The notes below the pieces were generated by a model. It saw only the letters and a list, made by a program, of their open reading frames with translations, ran no database searches and was not told the DNA's origin. A stretch of 64,000 bases of DNA, from assembly GCF_021390645.1 (NCBI RefSeq), contig NZ_JAJEJT010000003.1, forward strand, positions 806,001 to 870,000, read 5' to 3'. Position numbers and translations under genes: made by a program. The DNA comes from Paraburkholderia flagellata. GTDB lineage: Bacteria > Pseudomonadota > Gammaproteobacteria > Burkholderiales > Burkholderiaceae. This document shows positions 52,846-62,142 of this stretch, in pieces; position 1 is the stretch's first letter, and each line of letters begins with the position of its first letter.

Positions 52846-53598
52846 TCAAACAATGCCGCCGTTCACGCGTATCGTTTGACCGTCGATCCAGCTTGCGCCG
52901 CTGCCAACGAGGAACGAGACCACCTCCGCGATGTCGTCCGCCTGGCCGAGCCGCTCGAGCGGAGGCATCTTCGCAAGGCGCTCGATCTGCTCGGGCGTCT
53001 TGTCCTTGAGAAACAGCTCGGTCGCGGTAGGTCCCGGGGCGACCGCATTAACCGTGATATTGCGGCCGCGCAGTTCCTTGGCGAAGATGTTTGTCATCGT
53101 TTCCACGGCGGCCTTGGTGGCGGCGTACACCGAGTAGCCCGGCAGCGCGAGCGCCTGGATGCTGCTCGAAAAGTTGACGATGCGGCCGCCCTGGCGCAGC
53201 TTCTTCGCGGCAATGCGCAGCGTATTGAAGGTGCCCTTGAGGTTGATCGCGACGAGCCGGTCGAACAGTGCGTCGTCGGTATCGGCCAGATTGACGAGGC
53301 CCGGCTGCATGACGCCCGCGTTGTTCACCACGATATCCACGCCGCCAAAGAGCGTAATGGCCTGGTCGAACATCGCGGCCACCTGGGCGGGGGCGGCCAC
53401 GTCTGCCTGAATCGCCGCGGCGCGGCCGCCGGCTGCCTTGATTTCCTCCACGACCGCGTCGGCGTCCGCCGCGCGGCCGGCGTAGTTGACGACGACTGCG
53501 ATGCCTTCACCTGCGAGGCGTCTGGCGATCGATGCGCCGATGCCGCGGGATGCGCCGGTAACGATCGCGACTTTGCTGCTGTTGGCTTGCGTGCTCAT
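52846..53598 (-). CDS. SDR family oxidoreductase
   Basis: SDR of 250 residues from the ATG at 53598 (MSTQANSSKVAIVTG), after GGAG. TGASRGIG, NNAGV, Ser in FSSSIQ, YAATKAAV and the SWIDGQTIRVNGG end are present. Similar to glucose/3-oxoacyl reductases; substrate unknown. It diverges from the LysR gene at 53716. Confidence 0.92.
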   Translation of the reverse strand: MSTQANSSKVAIVTGASRGIGASIARRLAGEGIAVVVNYAGRAADADAVVEEIKAAGGRAAAIQADVAAPAQVAAMFDQAITLFGGVDIVVNNAGVMQPGLVNLADTDDALFDRLVAINLKGTFNTLRIAAKKLRQGGRIVNFSSSIQALALPGYSVYAATKAAVETMTNIFAKELRGRNITVNAVAPGPTATELFLKDKTPEQIERLAKMPPLERLGQADDIAEVVSFLVGSGASWIDGQTIRVNGGIV

Positions 53599-53683
53599 GG
53601 TGATGCTCCGTTTCGGTTGGGCGGGTGGTGCAACGTGATGCGATGGGTGCATCTTCCCGCCAGGCAACGCTCAACGGTAGCCG

Positions 53684-53705
53684 CATAGCCTGAATATCGG
53701 TTATG
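53684..53705. promoter_or_regulatory. imperfect dyad between SDR and LysR genes
   Basis: CATAGCC and GGTTATG form a 7-bp dyad (one mismatch) with 8 bases between, 10 bases before the LysR ATG. A position for autoregulation; weak evidence. Confidence 0.25.
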
Positions 53706-53715
53706 CTCCCCGCGT

Positions 53716-54630
53716 ATGACCATCTTCAACGACCTCAGTCTGCTGCGTGCCTTCGTTGCCATCGTGGAGAGCGGCAGCATCTCCGCGGCGGCGCGCAAGC
53801 TGAATCTGAGCCAGCCCACGCTGAGCCGCCAGTTGCGTTCGCTCGAAGATCAATGCGGCGCAGCGCTGCTGCGGCGCGACACGCACCGCATGAGCCTCAC
53901 GGAAATGGGCCACCAGTTCCTTGCCGACGCGCAGGCGCTGCTCGCGCTAGCCGAGGAGTCCGAACAGCGCATGCGGCAGGACCAGAGCGCACTGAGCGGC
54001 AATATCCGCGTGTTCTCCACGATCGACTTTGGCCAGTCCGTGGTCAGCCGGATGATCAGCAGTTTTATCCAGGCGCACCCGGCGGTGAGAGTGGAGTTGG
54101 CATATTCGAACCGCCCACTGCATATGATCGAAGAGGGCTGCGACGCCGGTATCGTTGCAGGTGCGCTCGCTGACGATCGCGTCGTTGCGCGCACGCTGGG
54201 CGAGATCCGGCGCTATCCGGTTGCGTCGCCCGCCTTCCTCAAGGATCACAAGTTCGCCAGCAAGCCGGAAAGTCTGCAAGCCTTACCGTGGATCGCACTT
54301 TCGAGCCGGCAATTCGGCGGTTCGAGAGATGTCACGCTGTATTCGGGGGCAGCAACGCATACGCTGCAGATCGAGCCCGTGATGATTTCGGAAGGGGTCA
54401 CAAGTATGCGCGAGGCCGCACGCATGGGGCTGGGACTCGCCGTGTTGCCGGAATGGCTGATCGAGGAGGATCTGATGTCGGGCCGCCTCGTGCGGGTATT
54501 GCCGAAATGGCAGGCGAAACCGCTCGCCGCGCAAATCGTCTATCCCGTGCAAAGGCGGCTGCCGTTGCGCGTGCAAGCGTTGATCGAATTCGCCACGGAA
54601 TATATGACCACGGTTTTGAAGCCGCGGTAA
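53716..54630 (+). CDS. LysR-family transcriptional regulator
   Basis: 304 residues: winged helix (LLRAFVAIVESGSISAAARKLNLSQPTLSRQLRSLE) and a ligand-binding domain. Divergent from the two SDR genes, which it likely controls. Converges with the next LysR gene, 13 bases apart. Confidence 0.93.
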   Translation: MTIFNDLSLLRAFVAIVESGSISAAARKLNLSQPTLSRQLRSLEDQCGAALLRRDTHRMSLTEMGHQFLADAQALLALAEESEQRMRQDQSALSGNIRVFSTIDFGQSVVSRMISSFIQAHPAVRVELAYSNRPLHMIEEGCDAGIVAGALADDRVVARTLGEIRRYPVASPAFLKDHKFASKPESLQALPWIALSSRQFGGSRDVTLYSGAATHTLQIEPVMISEGVTSMREAARMGLGLAVLPEWLIEEDLMSGRLVRVLPKWQAKPLAAQIVYPVQRRLPLRVQALIEFATEYMTTVLKPR

Positions 54631-54643
54631 CGCCTGATTCGAT

Positions 54644-55567
54644 TCACGCGCCCCGGCGCGGCGCCGGGCCGCCAAATTCCGTGGCGCGCACGGCCTCGAC
54701 CAGATAGTCGACGAACGACACAATGCGCGCCGAAATCGCCGTGTTGCGGTAATACACGGCGTGAATAGGCTGCCGCACGTCCTGCGTCTGGCGCGGGAGC
54801 ACCTGCACGAGGCTGCCGTTCGCGCGGTCCCGCGCCGTCATGAAGTCCGAGAGACACACGATACCCACGCCCACGAGCGCGAGTTGCCGCAAGGTCTCGC
54901 CGCTCGACGACCACACGTCCGGCTCAATGCGCTGCGGCTCGCCATCGGCGCCCGTGAGCGGCCATACGTTAAGCGCTTCGGGCTGAGTGAAACCTAGCAG
55001 CGTGTGCTTGCCCAGATCCCCCACCCGCGCGGGCCGCCCATGTGCCGCCAGATACTGCGGGCTCGCGAGCACCCGCACGCGGCTATTGCCGATCAACCGG
55101 CTATGCAGCGTGGAGTCCTTGAGCCGGCCAATGCGGATCGCTACATCGGTGCGCCGCTCCAGCAGATCGATGATGCCCTCATTGCTGTTCAGCTCCAGCT
55201 CTACCTGCGGATAACGCTCGCGATAGCCCTGCACGAGCGGCACGATCACATGGAGCATGAAGGGCGATGCCGCATCCACGCGCAATCGCCCCGCCGGCAT
55301 CTCGCGCCGCGCGAGCATCTGCTCCTCGGCACCCTCCACCGACTCGATGATGGCCCGCGCGTTGTGCAGGAAGGCCTTGCCCTCTTCCGTGAGCTCCAGC
55401 CGCCGAGTGGTTCTGCGCAACAGCGTTGTCTTCAGCTTTTCTTCCAGCCGCGCGAGCGTCCTGCTCGTGGCGGACACCGTGAGATCCAGTTGTTGCGCCG
55501 CCGCCGTGATGGAGCCGCTATCCACCACCGTCGCAAAGGCCTGCAGTTCGTCCAGAGTGATCTTCAT
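54644..55567 (-). CDS. LysR-family transcriptional regulator
   Basis: 307 residues of the CrgA/DmlR-like LysR branch (LDELQAFATVVDSGSITAAAQQLDLTVSATSRTLARLE). Divergent from the MFS exporter at 55678; the 110-base gap between them is AT-rich and probably holds its operator. Likely regulates the exporter and the aldo/keto reductases after it. Confidence 0.92.
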   Translation of the reverse strand: MKITLDELQAFATVVDSGSITAAAQQLDLTVSATSRTLARLEEKLKTTLLRRTTRRLELTEEGKAFLHNARAIIESVEGAEEQMLARREMPAGRLRVDAASPFMLHVIVPLVQGYRERYPQVELELNSNEGIIDLLERRTDVAIRIGRLKDSTLHSRLIGNSRVRVLASPQYLAAHGRPARVGDLGKHTLLGFTQPEALNVWPLTGADGEPQRIEPDVWSSSGETLRQLALVGVGIVCLSDFMTARDRANGSLVQVLPRQTQDVRQPIHAVYYRNTAISARIVSFVDYLVEAVRATEFGGPAPRRGA

Positions 55568-55677
55568 TCTTGATTTGAAATCAAAACACTTTGGTTTATA
55601 GACCAGTTTTTAGTCAAAAGTAAAACCCGCACAATGCAGCGGTCCCAACTTGCCAATGCCCACCAGGCCACGACGCC

Positions 55678-56901
55678 ATGCTCGAACGCGACCTCAGTCT
55701 ACCCGCCACGGCTCGCCCTCTGCGCTGCGCCGTCCCGCCCGCGCGCCGCAGCGCCGCGCTACCGCTCTTTGCCCTCGCCGTTGGCGCGTTCGGCATCGGC
55801 ACGACCGAATTCTCGCCGATGGGCCTCCTGCCCGTGATCGCCGAAGGCGTGCATGTGTCGATTCCCAGCGCCGGCATGCTGATCAGCGCCTATGCGATTG
55901 GCGTGATGGTGGGCGCGCCGCTCATGACGCTCGCGCTCGCCCGCTGGCCGCGACGGACCGCACTCATGGCGCTGATGGGCATCTTCACGCTCGGCAACCT
56001 GCTTTCCGCCATCGCCCCCGACTACACCACGCTGCTGCTCGCGCGCCTCGTCACGAGCCTGAATCACGGCGCGTTCTTCGGCATTGGCTCGGTGGTGGCC
56101 GCGAGCTTTGTGCCGCGCGAGCGCCAGGCAAGTGCCGTCGCGACGATGTTCATGGGCCTCACCATCGCGAACATCGGCGGCGTACCCGCGGCCACGTGGC
56201 TCGGCGAGACCATAGGCTGGCGCATGTCGTTCGCGGCGACCGCCGGGCTCGGCGGGCTCGCCATTGCAGGCCTGTGGGCCGCGTTACCCAAAGGCGAGGC
56301 GGGCGACATGCCCAACCTTCGCGCCGAACTCGGCGTGCTCACGCGCCCGGTGGTGCTCGGCGCGCTCGCGACCACGGTGCTCGGCGCAGGCGCAATGTTC
56401 ACGCTCTACACCTATGTCACCCCCACGCTCACGCATCTCACGGGCGCGACGCCCGGCTTCGTGACTGCCATGCTCGTGCTGATCGGCGTGGGTTTTTCCA
56501 TCGGCAATGTGGCGGGCGGGCGTCTCGCCGACCGCTCGCTCGACGGCACGCTGCTTGGCTTCCTCGCGCTGTTGATCGTTGTGATGCTGGCGTTCCCGGC
56601 GCTCGCCGCCACGCATGTGGGCGCGGCCGCTGCACTGCTCTTGTGGGGCGTCGCGACGTTCGCAGTCGTGCCGCCGCTGCAAATGCGCGTGATGCGCGCC
56701 GCTCACGATGCGCCAGGGCTCGCCTCTTCCGTCAATGTCGGTGCGTTCAATCTCGGCAACGCGCTGGGCGCCGCCGCGGGCGGTGCCGCACTCTCTGCTG
56801 GTTTCGGCTACAGCGCGGTGCCGGTTGTGGGTGCGCTCATCGCGCTTGGCGGCATTGCGCTCGTCGTCGTGCAGATCGTCATGAAACGGCGTTCGCGCTA
56901 A
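55678..56901 (+). CDS. MFS drug/sugar exporter, DHA1 type
   Basis: 407 residues, twelve helices, with the DHA1 pattern: LPLFALAVGAFGIGTTEFSPMGLLPVIAEG in helix 1 and PLMTLALARWPRR in the helix 2-3 loop. Related proteins export arabinose-like sugars, purine nucleosides or drugs. First gene of a run with two aldo/keto reductases and a SRPBCC protein. Confidence 0.92.
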   Translation: MLERDLSLPATARPLRCAVPPARRSAALPLFALAVGAFGIGTTEFSPMGLLPVIAEGVHVSIPSAGMLISAYAIGVMVGAPLMTLALARWPRRTALMALMGIFTLGNLLSAIAPDYTTLLLARLVTSLNHGAFFGIGSVVAASFVPRERQASAVATMFMGLTIANIGGVPAATWLGETIGWRMSFAATAGLGGLAIAGLWAALPKGEAGDMPNLRAELGVLTRPVVLGALATTVLGAGAMFTLYTYVTPTLTHLTGATPGFVTAMLVLIGVGFSIGNVAGGRLADRSLDGTLLGFLALLIVVMLAFPALAATHVGAAAALLLWGVATFAVVPPLQMRVMRAAHDAPGLASSVNVGAFNLGNALGAAAGGAALSAGFGYSAVPVVGALIALGGIALVVVQIVMKRRSR

Positions 56902-56947
56902 ATCATTGTCAGTGCTTAGGTAACCCAATTTTTTTATGGAGAGCATC

Positions 56948-57754
56948 ATGAGCAAGATTCCCGCATTCGGCCTCGGCACGTTCCGCCTGCAAGGGCAGGT
57001 TGTCATCGACTCCGTGCGTAACGGCCTCGAAGTCGGCTACCGCGCCATCGACACCGCACAGATCTACGGCAACGAAGCCGAAGTCGGCGAAGCCATCGCC
57101 GCTTCCGGCATTGCCCGCGACGATCTCTTTCTCACGACCAAGATCTGGGTCGACAACTACTCGCGTGAAAAGCTGGTTCCGAGCTTGAAGGAAAGCCTGA
57201 AGAAGCTGCGCACCGACGCAGTCGATCTCACGCTCATTCATTGGCCTGCGCCCAATAACGGCGTGCCGCTCGAAGAATTCATGAGCGCACTGGCCGAGGC
57301 GAAATCGCAAGGGTTGACGAGGCAAATCGGCATTTCCAATTTCAATATCGAACTCACGAAGCAGGCAATTGCTGTAGTCGGCAAGGAAAACATCGCGACC
57401 AACCAGATCGAGTTGAGCCCGTATCTGCAGAACCGCAAGCTCGTTGGCTTCCTCCAGCAAGAATGCATTCACGTAACCTCCTATATGACACTCGCCTACG
57501 GCAAGGTGCTCGGCGATCCGGTCATCCGCGCGATTGCCGAGCGGCGCCGCGCCACGCCCGCGCAAGTGGCGCTCGCCTGGGCGCTGCGCCTGCGCTACTC
57601 CGTCATCCCCTCTTCGACGAAGCGCGAAAACCTCGCCAGCAACCTGCTCGCGCAAACGCTGGAACTCACGGACGACGACATGGCGCAGATCGCCGCGCTC
57701 GAACGCAACGGCCGTGAAGTGAGCCCGGATGGCCTCGCTGCACAGTGGGATTGA
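56948..57754 (+). CDS. aldo/keto reductase, DkgB-like
   Basis: 268 residues, the size of E. coli DkgB (2,5-diketo-D-gluconate/methylglyoxal reductase). The ATG at 56948 has GGAGAG upstream; ATG at 56936 is less good. Catalytic tetrad: Asp in [11 protein letters not shown] (with Tyr), Lys in LTTKIW, His in LIHWP. NADPH-dependent reduction of aldehydes is expected. Lies 46 bases after the exporter. Confidence 0.92.
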   Translation: MSKIPAFGLGTFRLQGQVVIDSVRNGLEVGYRAIDTAQIYGNEAEVGEAIAASGIARDDLFLTTKIWVDNYSREKLVPSLKESLKKLRTDAVDLTLIHWPAPNNGVPLEEFMSALAEAKSQGLTRQIGISNFNIELTKQAIAVVGKENIATNQIELSPYLQNRKLVGFLQQECIHVTSYMTLAYGKVLGDPVIRAIAERRRATPAQVALAWALRLRYSVIPSSTKRENLASNLLAQTLELTDDDMAQIAALERNGREVSPDGLAAQWD

Positions 57755-57793
57755 AGCGTCAGCAGCACTTTTTGAAATTTCGAAGGAACACCC

Positions 57794-58792
57794 ATGCGTA
57801 TCACCATTCCCTCGCGGATCGGCTTTGGCACGGCTCCGCTCGGCAACATGTACCGCGAGATTCCCGAAGCGGAAGCGCTCGCCACCGTTGAAGCCGCCTG
57901 GCAAAGCGGTATTCGCTATTTCGACGCGGCCCCGCTTTATGGCGCGGGACTCGCAGAACTGCGCCTCGGTGAGGCGCTCGCGCGCCACCCGCGCAACGAG
58001 TACAGGCTCGGCACCAAGGTAGGCCGCCTCATTCTGGACGAGGTGGAGTCCACCACGGCGCGCGACCTGGGCGAAAAAGGCGGGCTGTTCGAGCACGGCC
58101 TGCCGAACCGCATCGTCTACGACTACACCGAAACTGGTACGTTGCGCTCGATCGAAGACAGCCTCAAGCGATTGCGCACCGACCATCTCGACTATGTCTG
58201 GATTCACGATCCGGCAGTCGATTTCCACGGTGAAGCGTGGCGCGACGTATTCGACATCGCGATGTCGGGCGCTGCGAAAGCGCTCACGCGCCTGCGCGAC
58301 GAAGGTGTGATCAAGGCGTGGGGGCTCGGAGTGAACCGCGTCGAGCCGTGTGTGTTGGCGATCGAGCGCGCCGATCCCGACGGTTTCCTGCTCGCCGGCC
58401 GCTACACGCTGCTCGATCATGCCAGCGCGCTCGAAAAATTGATGCCCGCCGCTCAGGCGCGCGGACTCGGCGTTATCGTTGGCGGTCCTTATAATTCCGG
58501 CCTGCTCGCCGGCGGCACGCATTACGAATACCAGAAGGCACCGCAAGCGATGATCGATCGCGTCGCACAGATCAGGGCAATTTGCTCGCGTTACGGCGTG
58601 GATATTCGAGCGGCCGCGCTGGCGTTCTCGCTTGCACACCCCGCGGCGGCAGGCGTGATTCCCGGCGCGAGCCGCCCCGAACGCATTGCGGAGAATCTGG
58701 CTCTCGCGAACAGCGCGATTCCCACCGCGCTGTGGGACGAACTCAAATCGGCAGGCGTGATCAGCGCAAACGCACCGACTCCGCGGAACTGA
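57794..58792 (+). CDS. aldo/keto reductase, D-threo-aldose 1-dehydrogenase type
   Basis: 332 residues of the L-fucose/pyridoxal dehydrogenase-like AKR branch. Markers: RIGFGTAPLGNMYREI, FDAAPLYGAGLAELRLGEAL, LGTKVGR, VWIHDP, and the C-terminal VIPGASRPERIAENL. It oxidises an aldose or related aldehyde with NAD(P). GAAGGAAC precedes the ATG; 39 bases after the DkgB-like gene. Confidence 0.9.
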   Translation: MRITIPSRIGFGTAPLGNMYREIPEAEALATVEAAWQSGIRYFDAAPLYGAGLAELRLGEALARHPRNEYRLGTKVGRLILDEVESTTARDLGEKGGLFEHGLPNRIVYDYTETGTLRSIEDSLKRLRTDHLDYVWIHDPAVDFHGEAWRDVFDIAMSGAAKALTRLRDEGVIKAWGLGVNRVEPCVLAIERADPDGFLLAGRYTLLDHASALEKLMPAAQARGLGVIVGGPYNSGLLAGGTHYEYQKAPQAMIDRVAQIRAICSRYGVDIRAAALAFSLAHPAAAGVIPGASRPERIAENLALANSAIPTALWDELKSAGVISANAPTPRN

Positions 58793-58795
58793 CGC

Positions 58796-59239
58796 ATGGA
58801 AAAAGAGACTATGGCCAACGTTAGCGTGTCCATCGAAATCGCAGCGCCCGTCGAGTCGGTCTGGGCGACGCTCGGCGATTTCAACGGCCTCCCCGCATGG
58901 CTCGAATTTGTGCGCTCGTCGCGGCTTTCGGATGGTGGCCGCATTCGCCACCTCGAAGCGATGGACGGCGCGATCATTGTCGAAGCGTTGCTCGAGCACA
59001 GCGCATCGGACACGTTCTATCGCTACACGATCGTCGAAGGTCCCGATCCGGTATCGAACTACGTGGCGACGCTATCTGCACGGCAGATCGACGCGGGCAA
59101 AACGACCGTCACATGGGCGAGCCATTTCGAGCCGCGCGATGCGCATCAGGCCACTTCGCTCGTCGGGCATTACGAGGTGCTGTACCGCGCGGGACTCGAT
59201 CGCCTCAAGATGCTCGCCGAGGCACGCGCTCGAGCGTGA
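58796..59239 (+). CDS. SRPBCC/polyketide-cyclase-like protein
   Basis: 147 residues of the START-like SRPBCC fold, with the usual opening VSVSIEIAAPVESVWATLGDF and a hydrophobic pocket. Start at 58796 or, equally likely, at ATG 58811 (MANVSVS). Members bind lipophilic or aromatic ligands. It follows the aldo/keto reductase by 3 bases, so it is the last gene of that operon. Confidence 0.82.
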   Translation: MEKETMANVSVSIEIAAPVESVWATLGDFNGLPAWLEFVRSSRLSDGGRIRHLEAMDGAIIVEALLEHSASDTFYRYTIVEGPDPVSNYVATLSARQIDAGKTTVTWASHFEPRDAHQATSLVGHYEVLYRAGLDRLKMLAEARARA

Positions 59240-59255
59240 CCGAGGCCGCGCCGCG

Positions 59256-60395
59256 TTACATCGATGATTCGAGCATGACGCTGTAGTCGTCTTCGGAGGC
59301 CTCGCGCGGATTGGTCTTGTGGCTGTGATCCTTGAGCGCGCCCTTGATGATCGCGGGGAACATCTCAGCGTTCACGCCAAGCTGCGCGAGGCCCGTCGGC
59401 AAGCCGAGCCGTTCGGTTATCGCGCGCACAGCGGGCGCCACTTCGGCGCCGCTGCCTAAGCCCATCGCCGTCGCCAGGCGGTTGAGCTTGCCTTCGTCAC
59501 GCACCGATGGCGCTTGCTCGTTGAAACGCAGCACAGCCGGCAGGAAAATAGCGTTCAGCGTGCCATGATGCAAACGCGGATTGATGCCGCCGAGCGAATG
59601 GCTAAGGCTGTGCACGCAACCCAAGCCCTTCTGGAACGCCAGCGCGCCCTGCATCGAGGCGCTCATCATGTTCAGGCGCGCCACGCGGTCGCCGCCGTCG
59701 CGCGTCGCGCGCTCGATATGACGCCACGCGCGCCACAATCCGTCCAGCGCAATGCCGTCAGCAGGCGGATTGAAGGCGGGCGCGAGAAAGGTCTCCATGC
59801 AATGGGCAATGGCGTCCATTCCCGTCGCCGCCGTCATAACCGGCGGCAAGCCTAGCGTGAGTTCGGGATCGCAAATCGCCACACGGGGCACGACATAAGG
59901 CGAAATCACGCCGACCTTGCGGCCATCGTCGAGAATCAGGATCGCGCCGCGTCCCACTTCGCTGCCGGTGCCCGCAGTCGTTGGCACTGCGATGACCGGG
60001 GCCGTCTTCGCCGTGATGTTTGCCGCTCCGCCTTCGATTACGGCAAAACGCTGCAATGGCCCTTCGTGCGTGGCGCAAACAGCCACGCCTTTTGCAAGGT
60101 CGATTGCCGAACCGCCGCCCACTGCGACAATGCCGTCGCACTCGCCTGCGCGGTAGGCCGCCACGGCCTCGCGCACTGCCGCCTCGTTCGGATTGGGCGG
60201 CGTGCCGTCGTATATCGTTGCTGGCGCAACGTCTGCCAGCGCGCCAAGCACGCTATCGATGATCCCCGCCGCACGCACTCCCTTGTCCGTGACGATCAAA
60301 GGGCGGCTGATGCCCACACGTTCGCATTCATCCTTGAGCAGGCGAATGGCGCCGAAATCGAACTGAATCTGCGTGACGTAGTTGATGAGGGACAT
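59256..60395 (-). CDS. iron-containing alcohol dehydrogenase
   Basis: Group III alcohol dehydrogenase of 379 residues. NAD-binding GGGSAIDLAKG, GTGSEVGRGA and metal ligands in MDAIAHCMETFL (Asp/His), LSHSLGG and LHHGTLNAIFLP are visible. It oxidises a short alcohol or diol, or reduces the aldehyde or maleylacetate. Divergent from a LysR gene, across 174 bases. No strong ribosome site before the ATG. Confidence 0.92.
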   Translation of the reverse strand: MSLINYVTQIQFDFGAIRLLKDECERVGISRPLIVTDKGVRAAGIIDSVLGALADVAPATIYDGTPPNPNEAAVREAVAAYRAGECDGIVAVGGGSAIDLAKGVAVCATHEGPLQRFAVIEGGAANITAKTAPVIAVPTTAGTGSEVGRGAILILDDGRKVGVISPYVVPRVAICDPELTLGLPPVMTAATGMDAIAHCMETFLAPAFNPPADGIALDGLWRAWRHIERATRDGGDRVARLNMMSASMQGALAFQKGLGCVHSLSHSLGGINPRLHHGTLNAIFLPAVLRFNEQAPSVRDEGKLNRLATAMGLGSGAEVAPAVRAITERLGLPTGLAQLGVNAEMFPAIIKGALKDHSHKTNPREASEDDYSVMLESSM

Positions 60396-60569
60396 AGGAT
60401 TGAGCTTCAGTTATAGTGAATTCGACTGTTGCGGCAGCAATCGCTCGAGACTGCAATTTGATTACCGCATTAGAGCCACATGGTGCTATTGTTTCGGGCC
60501 AGTATAGGGAGACGCCCATTACGCGGTAATTGAGAAGATTTGATACAGCTATAACTTTTCCTCAACCCC

Positions 60570-61505
60570 ATGACCCCGTCGCTCAATTCCATCATCTCCC
60601 GCCTCCATGCGAAGCAGCTCCGGCTCCTGATCGCACTGGGCGACCACGGCTCGCTGCTGAAGGCCGCGCAACAGGTCGCACTCACTCAGCCAGGTGCGAG
60701 CAAGGCGCTGCAGGAGATGGAAACGACGTTCGGCACACCGCTCTTCAATCGCACCAATCGTGGACTCGAGCCCACCGAAGCGGGACACTGCACGATCCGC
60801 TACGCGCGCTTGATCCATACCGATCTCACGCATTTGCGCGAGGAGTTGGTTGGACTCTCGCGCGGGCGTGGTGGACGCGTGGCGGTTGGCGTCATCATGG
60901 GCGCGGTGCCGCTGCTGACCGATGCGATTTCCACGCTGATCGCGGCGCATCCGGAAATGTCGGTTGAAATCGTCGAAGACACGAGCGCGGCGCTTCTCAC
61001 CCAGATCGACGCGGGCAGGCTCGATCTCGCGATCTGCCGCACCACCGTCAGCCAGACGCCACAGCACTACGAGAGCGTCAAGCTTCAGGACGAAACGCTC
61101 GCCGTCATCGCCAACGTGCGGCATCCGTTGCGCCGCGCGAAGAAACTCGCGCTCAAGGACATGGAGAAGTATCGCTGGGTCGTCTACCGCGCAAACATGC
61201 CAATGCGGCTGTTGCTCGAACGCGAGTTTCGCGAGGCTGAAATCCGCTTTCCCATGCATCTGCTCGAAACGACCTCCGCGTTCGCCACGCTCGCGTTGCT
61301 GCAAGGCAATCCGTCGTTCGTCGCGCTGGTTTCGATCGACGTCGCGCAGTTCTTCGCCAGCCAGGAAATGGCGTGCATCCTCCCGCTGCGCCTCGCTTCG
61401 CGCAGCGAGCCTTATGAACTCGTCACGCGCAAAGGCGCGCCGCTCGCGCCTGCTGCGCGACTGCTCAGCGAAGCGCTCTGCGACAAGCAGGGCATCGAAT
61501 TCTGA
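60570..61505 (+). CDS. LysR-family transcriptional regulator
   Basis: 311 residues, GbpR/pca-type LysR (RLHAKQLRLLIALGDHGSLLKAAQQVALTQPGASKALQEME). It lies between the iron alcohol dehydrogenase (divergent) and the cupin operon (same strand), and could control either. Confidence 0.92.
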   Translation: MTPSLNSIISRLHAKQLRLLIALGDHGSLLKAAQQVALTQPGASKALQEMETTFGTPLFNRTNRGLEPTEAGHCTIRYARLIHTDLTHLREELVGLSRGRGGRVAVGVIMGAVPLLTDAISTLIAAHPEMSVEIVEDTSAALLTQIDAGRLDLAICRTTVSQTPQHYESVKLQDETLAVIANVRHPLRRAKKLALKDMEKYRWVVYRANMPMRLLLEREFREAEIRFPMHLLETTSAFATLALLQGNPSFVALVSIDVAQFFASQEMACILPLRLASRSEPYELVTRKGAPLAPAARLLSEALCDKQGIEF

Positions 61506-61539
61506 GTGCGCGGCGACCGAACCCGGGGAAACCCTGGCA

Positions 61540-61553
61540 TTGACCTAAATCAA
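61540..61553 (+). promoter_or_regulatory. FNR/ANR-like box at the cupin promoter
   Basis: TTGACCTAAATCAA differs at one base from the FNR consensus TTGAT-N4-ATCAA. Centred at 61546.5, it is 41.5 bases from a start near 61588, with TATCGT (61576-61581) as -10. The same TTGACC also makes a plain sigma-70 promoter with CACAAT (61564-61569). Confidence 0.45.
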
Positions 61554-61580
61554 ATCCCTCCCGCACAATGAACCATATCG

Positions 61581-61605
61581 TGGACCTGACGTCCATATTA
61601 TGGAC
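61581..61605. promoter_or_regulatory. overlapping palindromes at the cupin operon start
   Basis: TGGAC-N5-GTCCA (61581-61595) and the perfect 15-base palindrome GTCCATA-T-TATGGAC (61591-61605) overlap just before the cupin ATG at 61621. The layout suggests an operator for a dimeric repressor; the protein is not identified. Confidence 0.5.
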
Positions 61606-61620
61606 AAACGAGAGCAACTG

Positions 61621-62142
61621 ATGACGGACAAAACCTATTCGCCCATGACGCCGTATCAGCTTCCGTTCCCCAAGGAAGCGCAGCAGGAAATCGTCATTCC
61701 CCACGCCATTCCCACCGACGAGCGCGTGTGGGTTCCCCAGGCTGAAAACGTGTGGTTCCGCCCGTTGTGCCTGAACACCGCACAGGGCTACTGGATGAAT
61801 TTGCTGCGTGTCCGTAAGTCAGGTGTCCTGAGCAGGCACCGGCATCCACAGGCCGTTCACGGCATGGTGCTCAAGGGCCGCTGGCGTTATCTGGAACACG
61901 ACTGGGAAGCGACCGAAGGCAGCTACGTGTTCGAGCCGCCCGGTGAAACGCACACGCTCTACGTGCCGGAAGACGTCGAGGAAATGATCACCTACTTCCA
62001 GGTGAACGGCGTAATGTTCTATTGCGATCCGTGGGGCAACTACACGGGCTATGAAGATGTGTTCACGAAGATCGACATGTGCCGCAAGCATTACGCGGCT
62101 GTGGGTCTTGGCGAGGATTACGTGGACCAGTTCATCCGATGA
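61621..62142 (+). CDS. cupin protein, 2,4'-dihydroxyacetophenone dioxygenase family
   Basis: 173 residues from the ATG at 61621, preceded by GAGAG (an upstream ATG at 61600 lies in the palindrome). The cupin metal motif SRHRHPQAVHGMVLKGRW and the second motif PGETHTLYVP give the His ligands. Family members are Fe dioxygenases that cleave aryl hydroxyketones or related acids, but many are uncharacterised. The stop overlaps the SDR start (ATGA). Confidence 0.85.
   Translation: MTDKTYSPMTPYQLPFPKEAQQEIVIPHAIPTDERVWVPQAENVWFRPLCLNTAQGYWMNLLRVRKSGVLSRHRHPQAVHGMVLKGRWRYLEHDWEATEGSYVFEPPGETHTLYVPEDVEEMITYFQVNGVMFYCDPWGNYTGYEDVFTKIDMCRKHYAAVGLGEDYVDQFIR

Noticed and set aside
56909..58999. 696-codon open frame on the minus strand
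   Set aside because: Covers two aldo/keto reductase genes on the plus strand with intact active sites.
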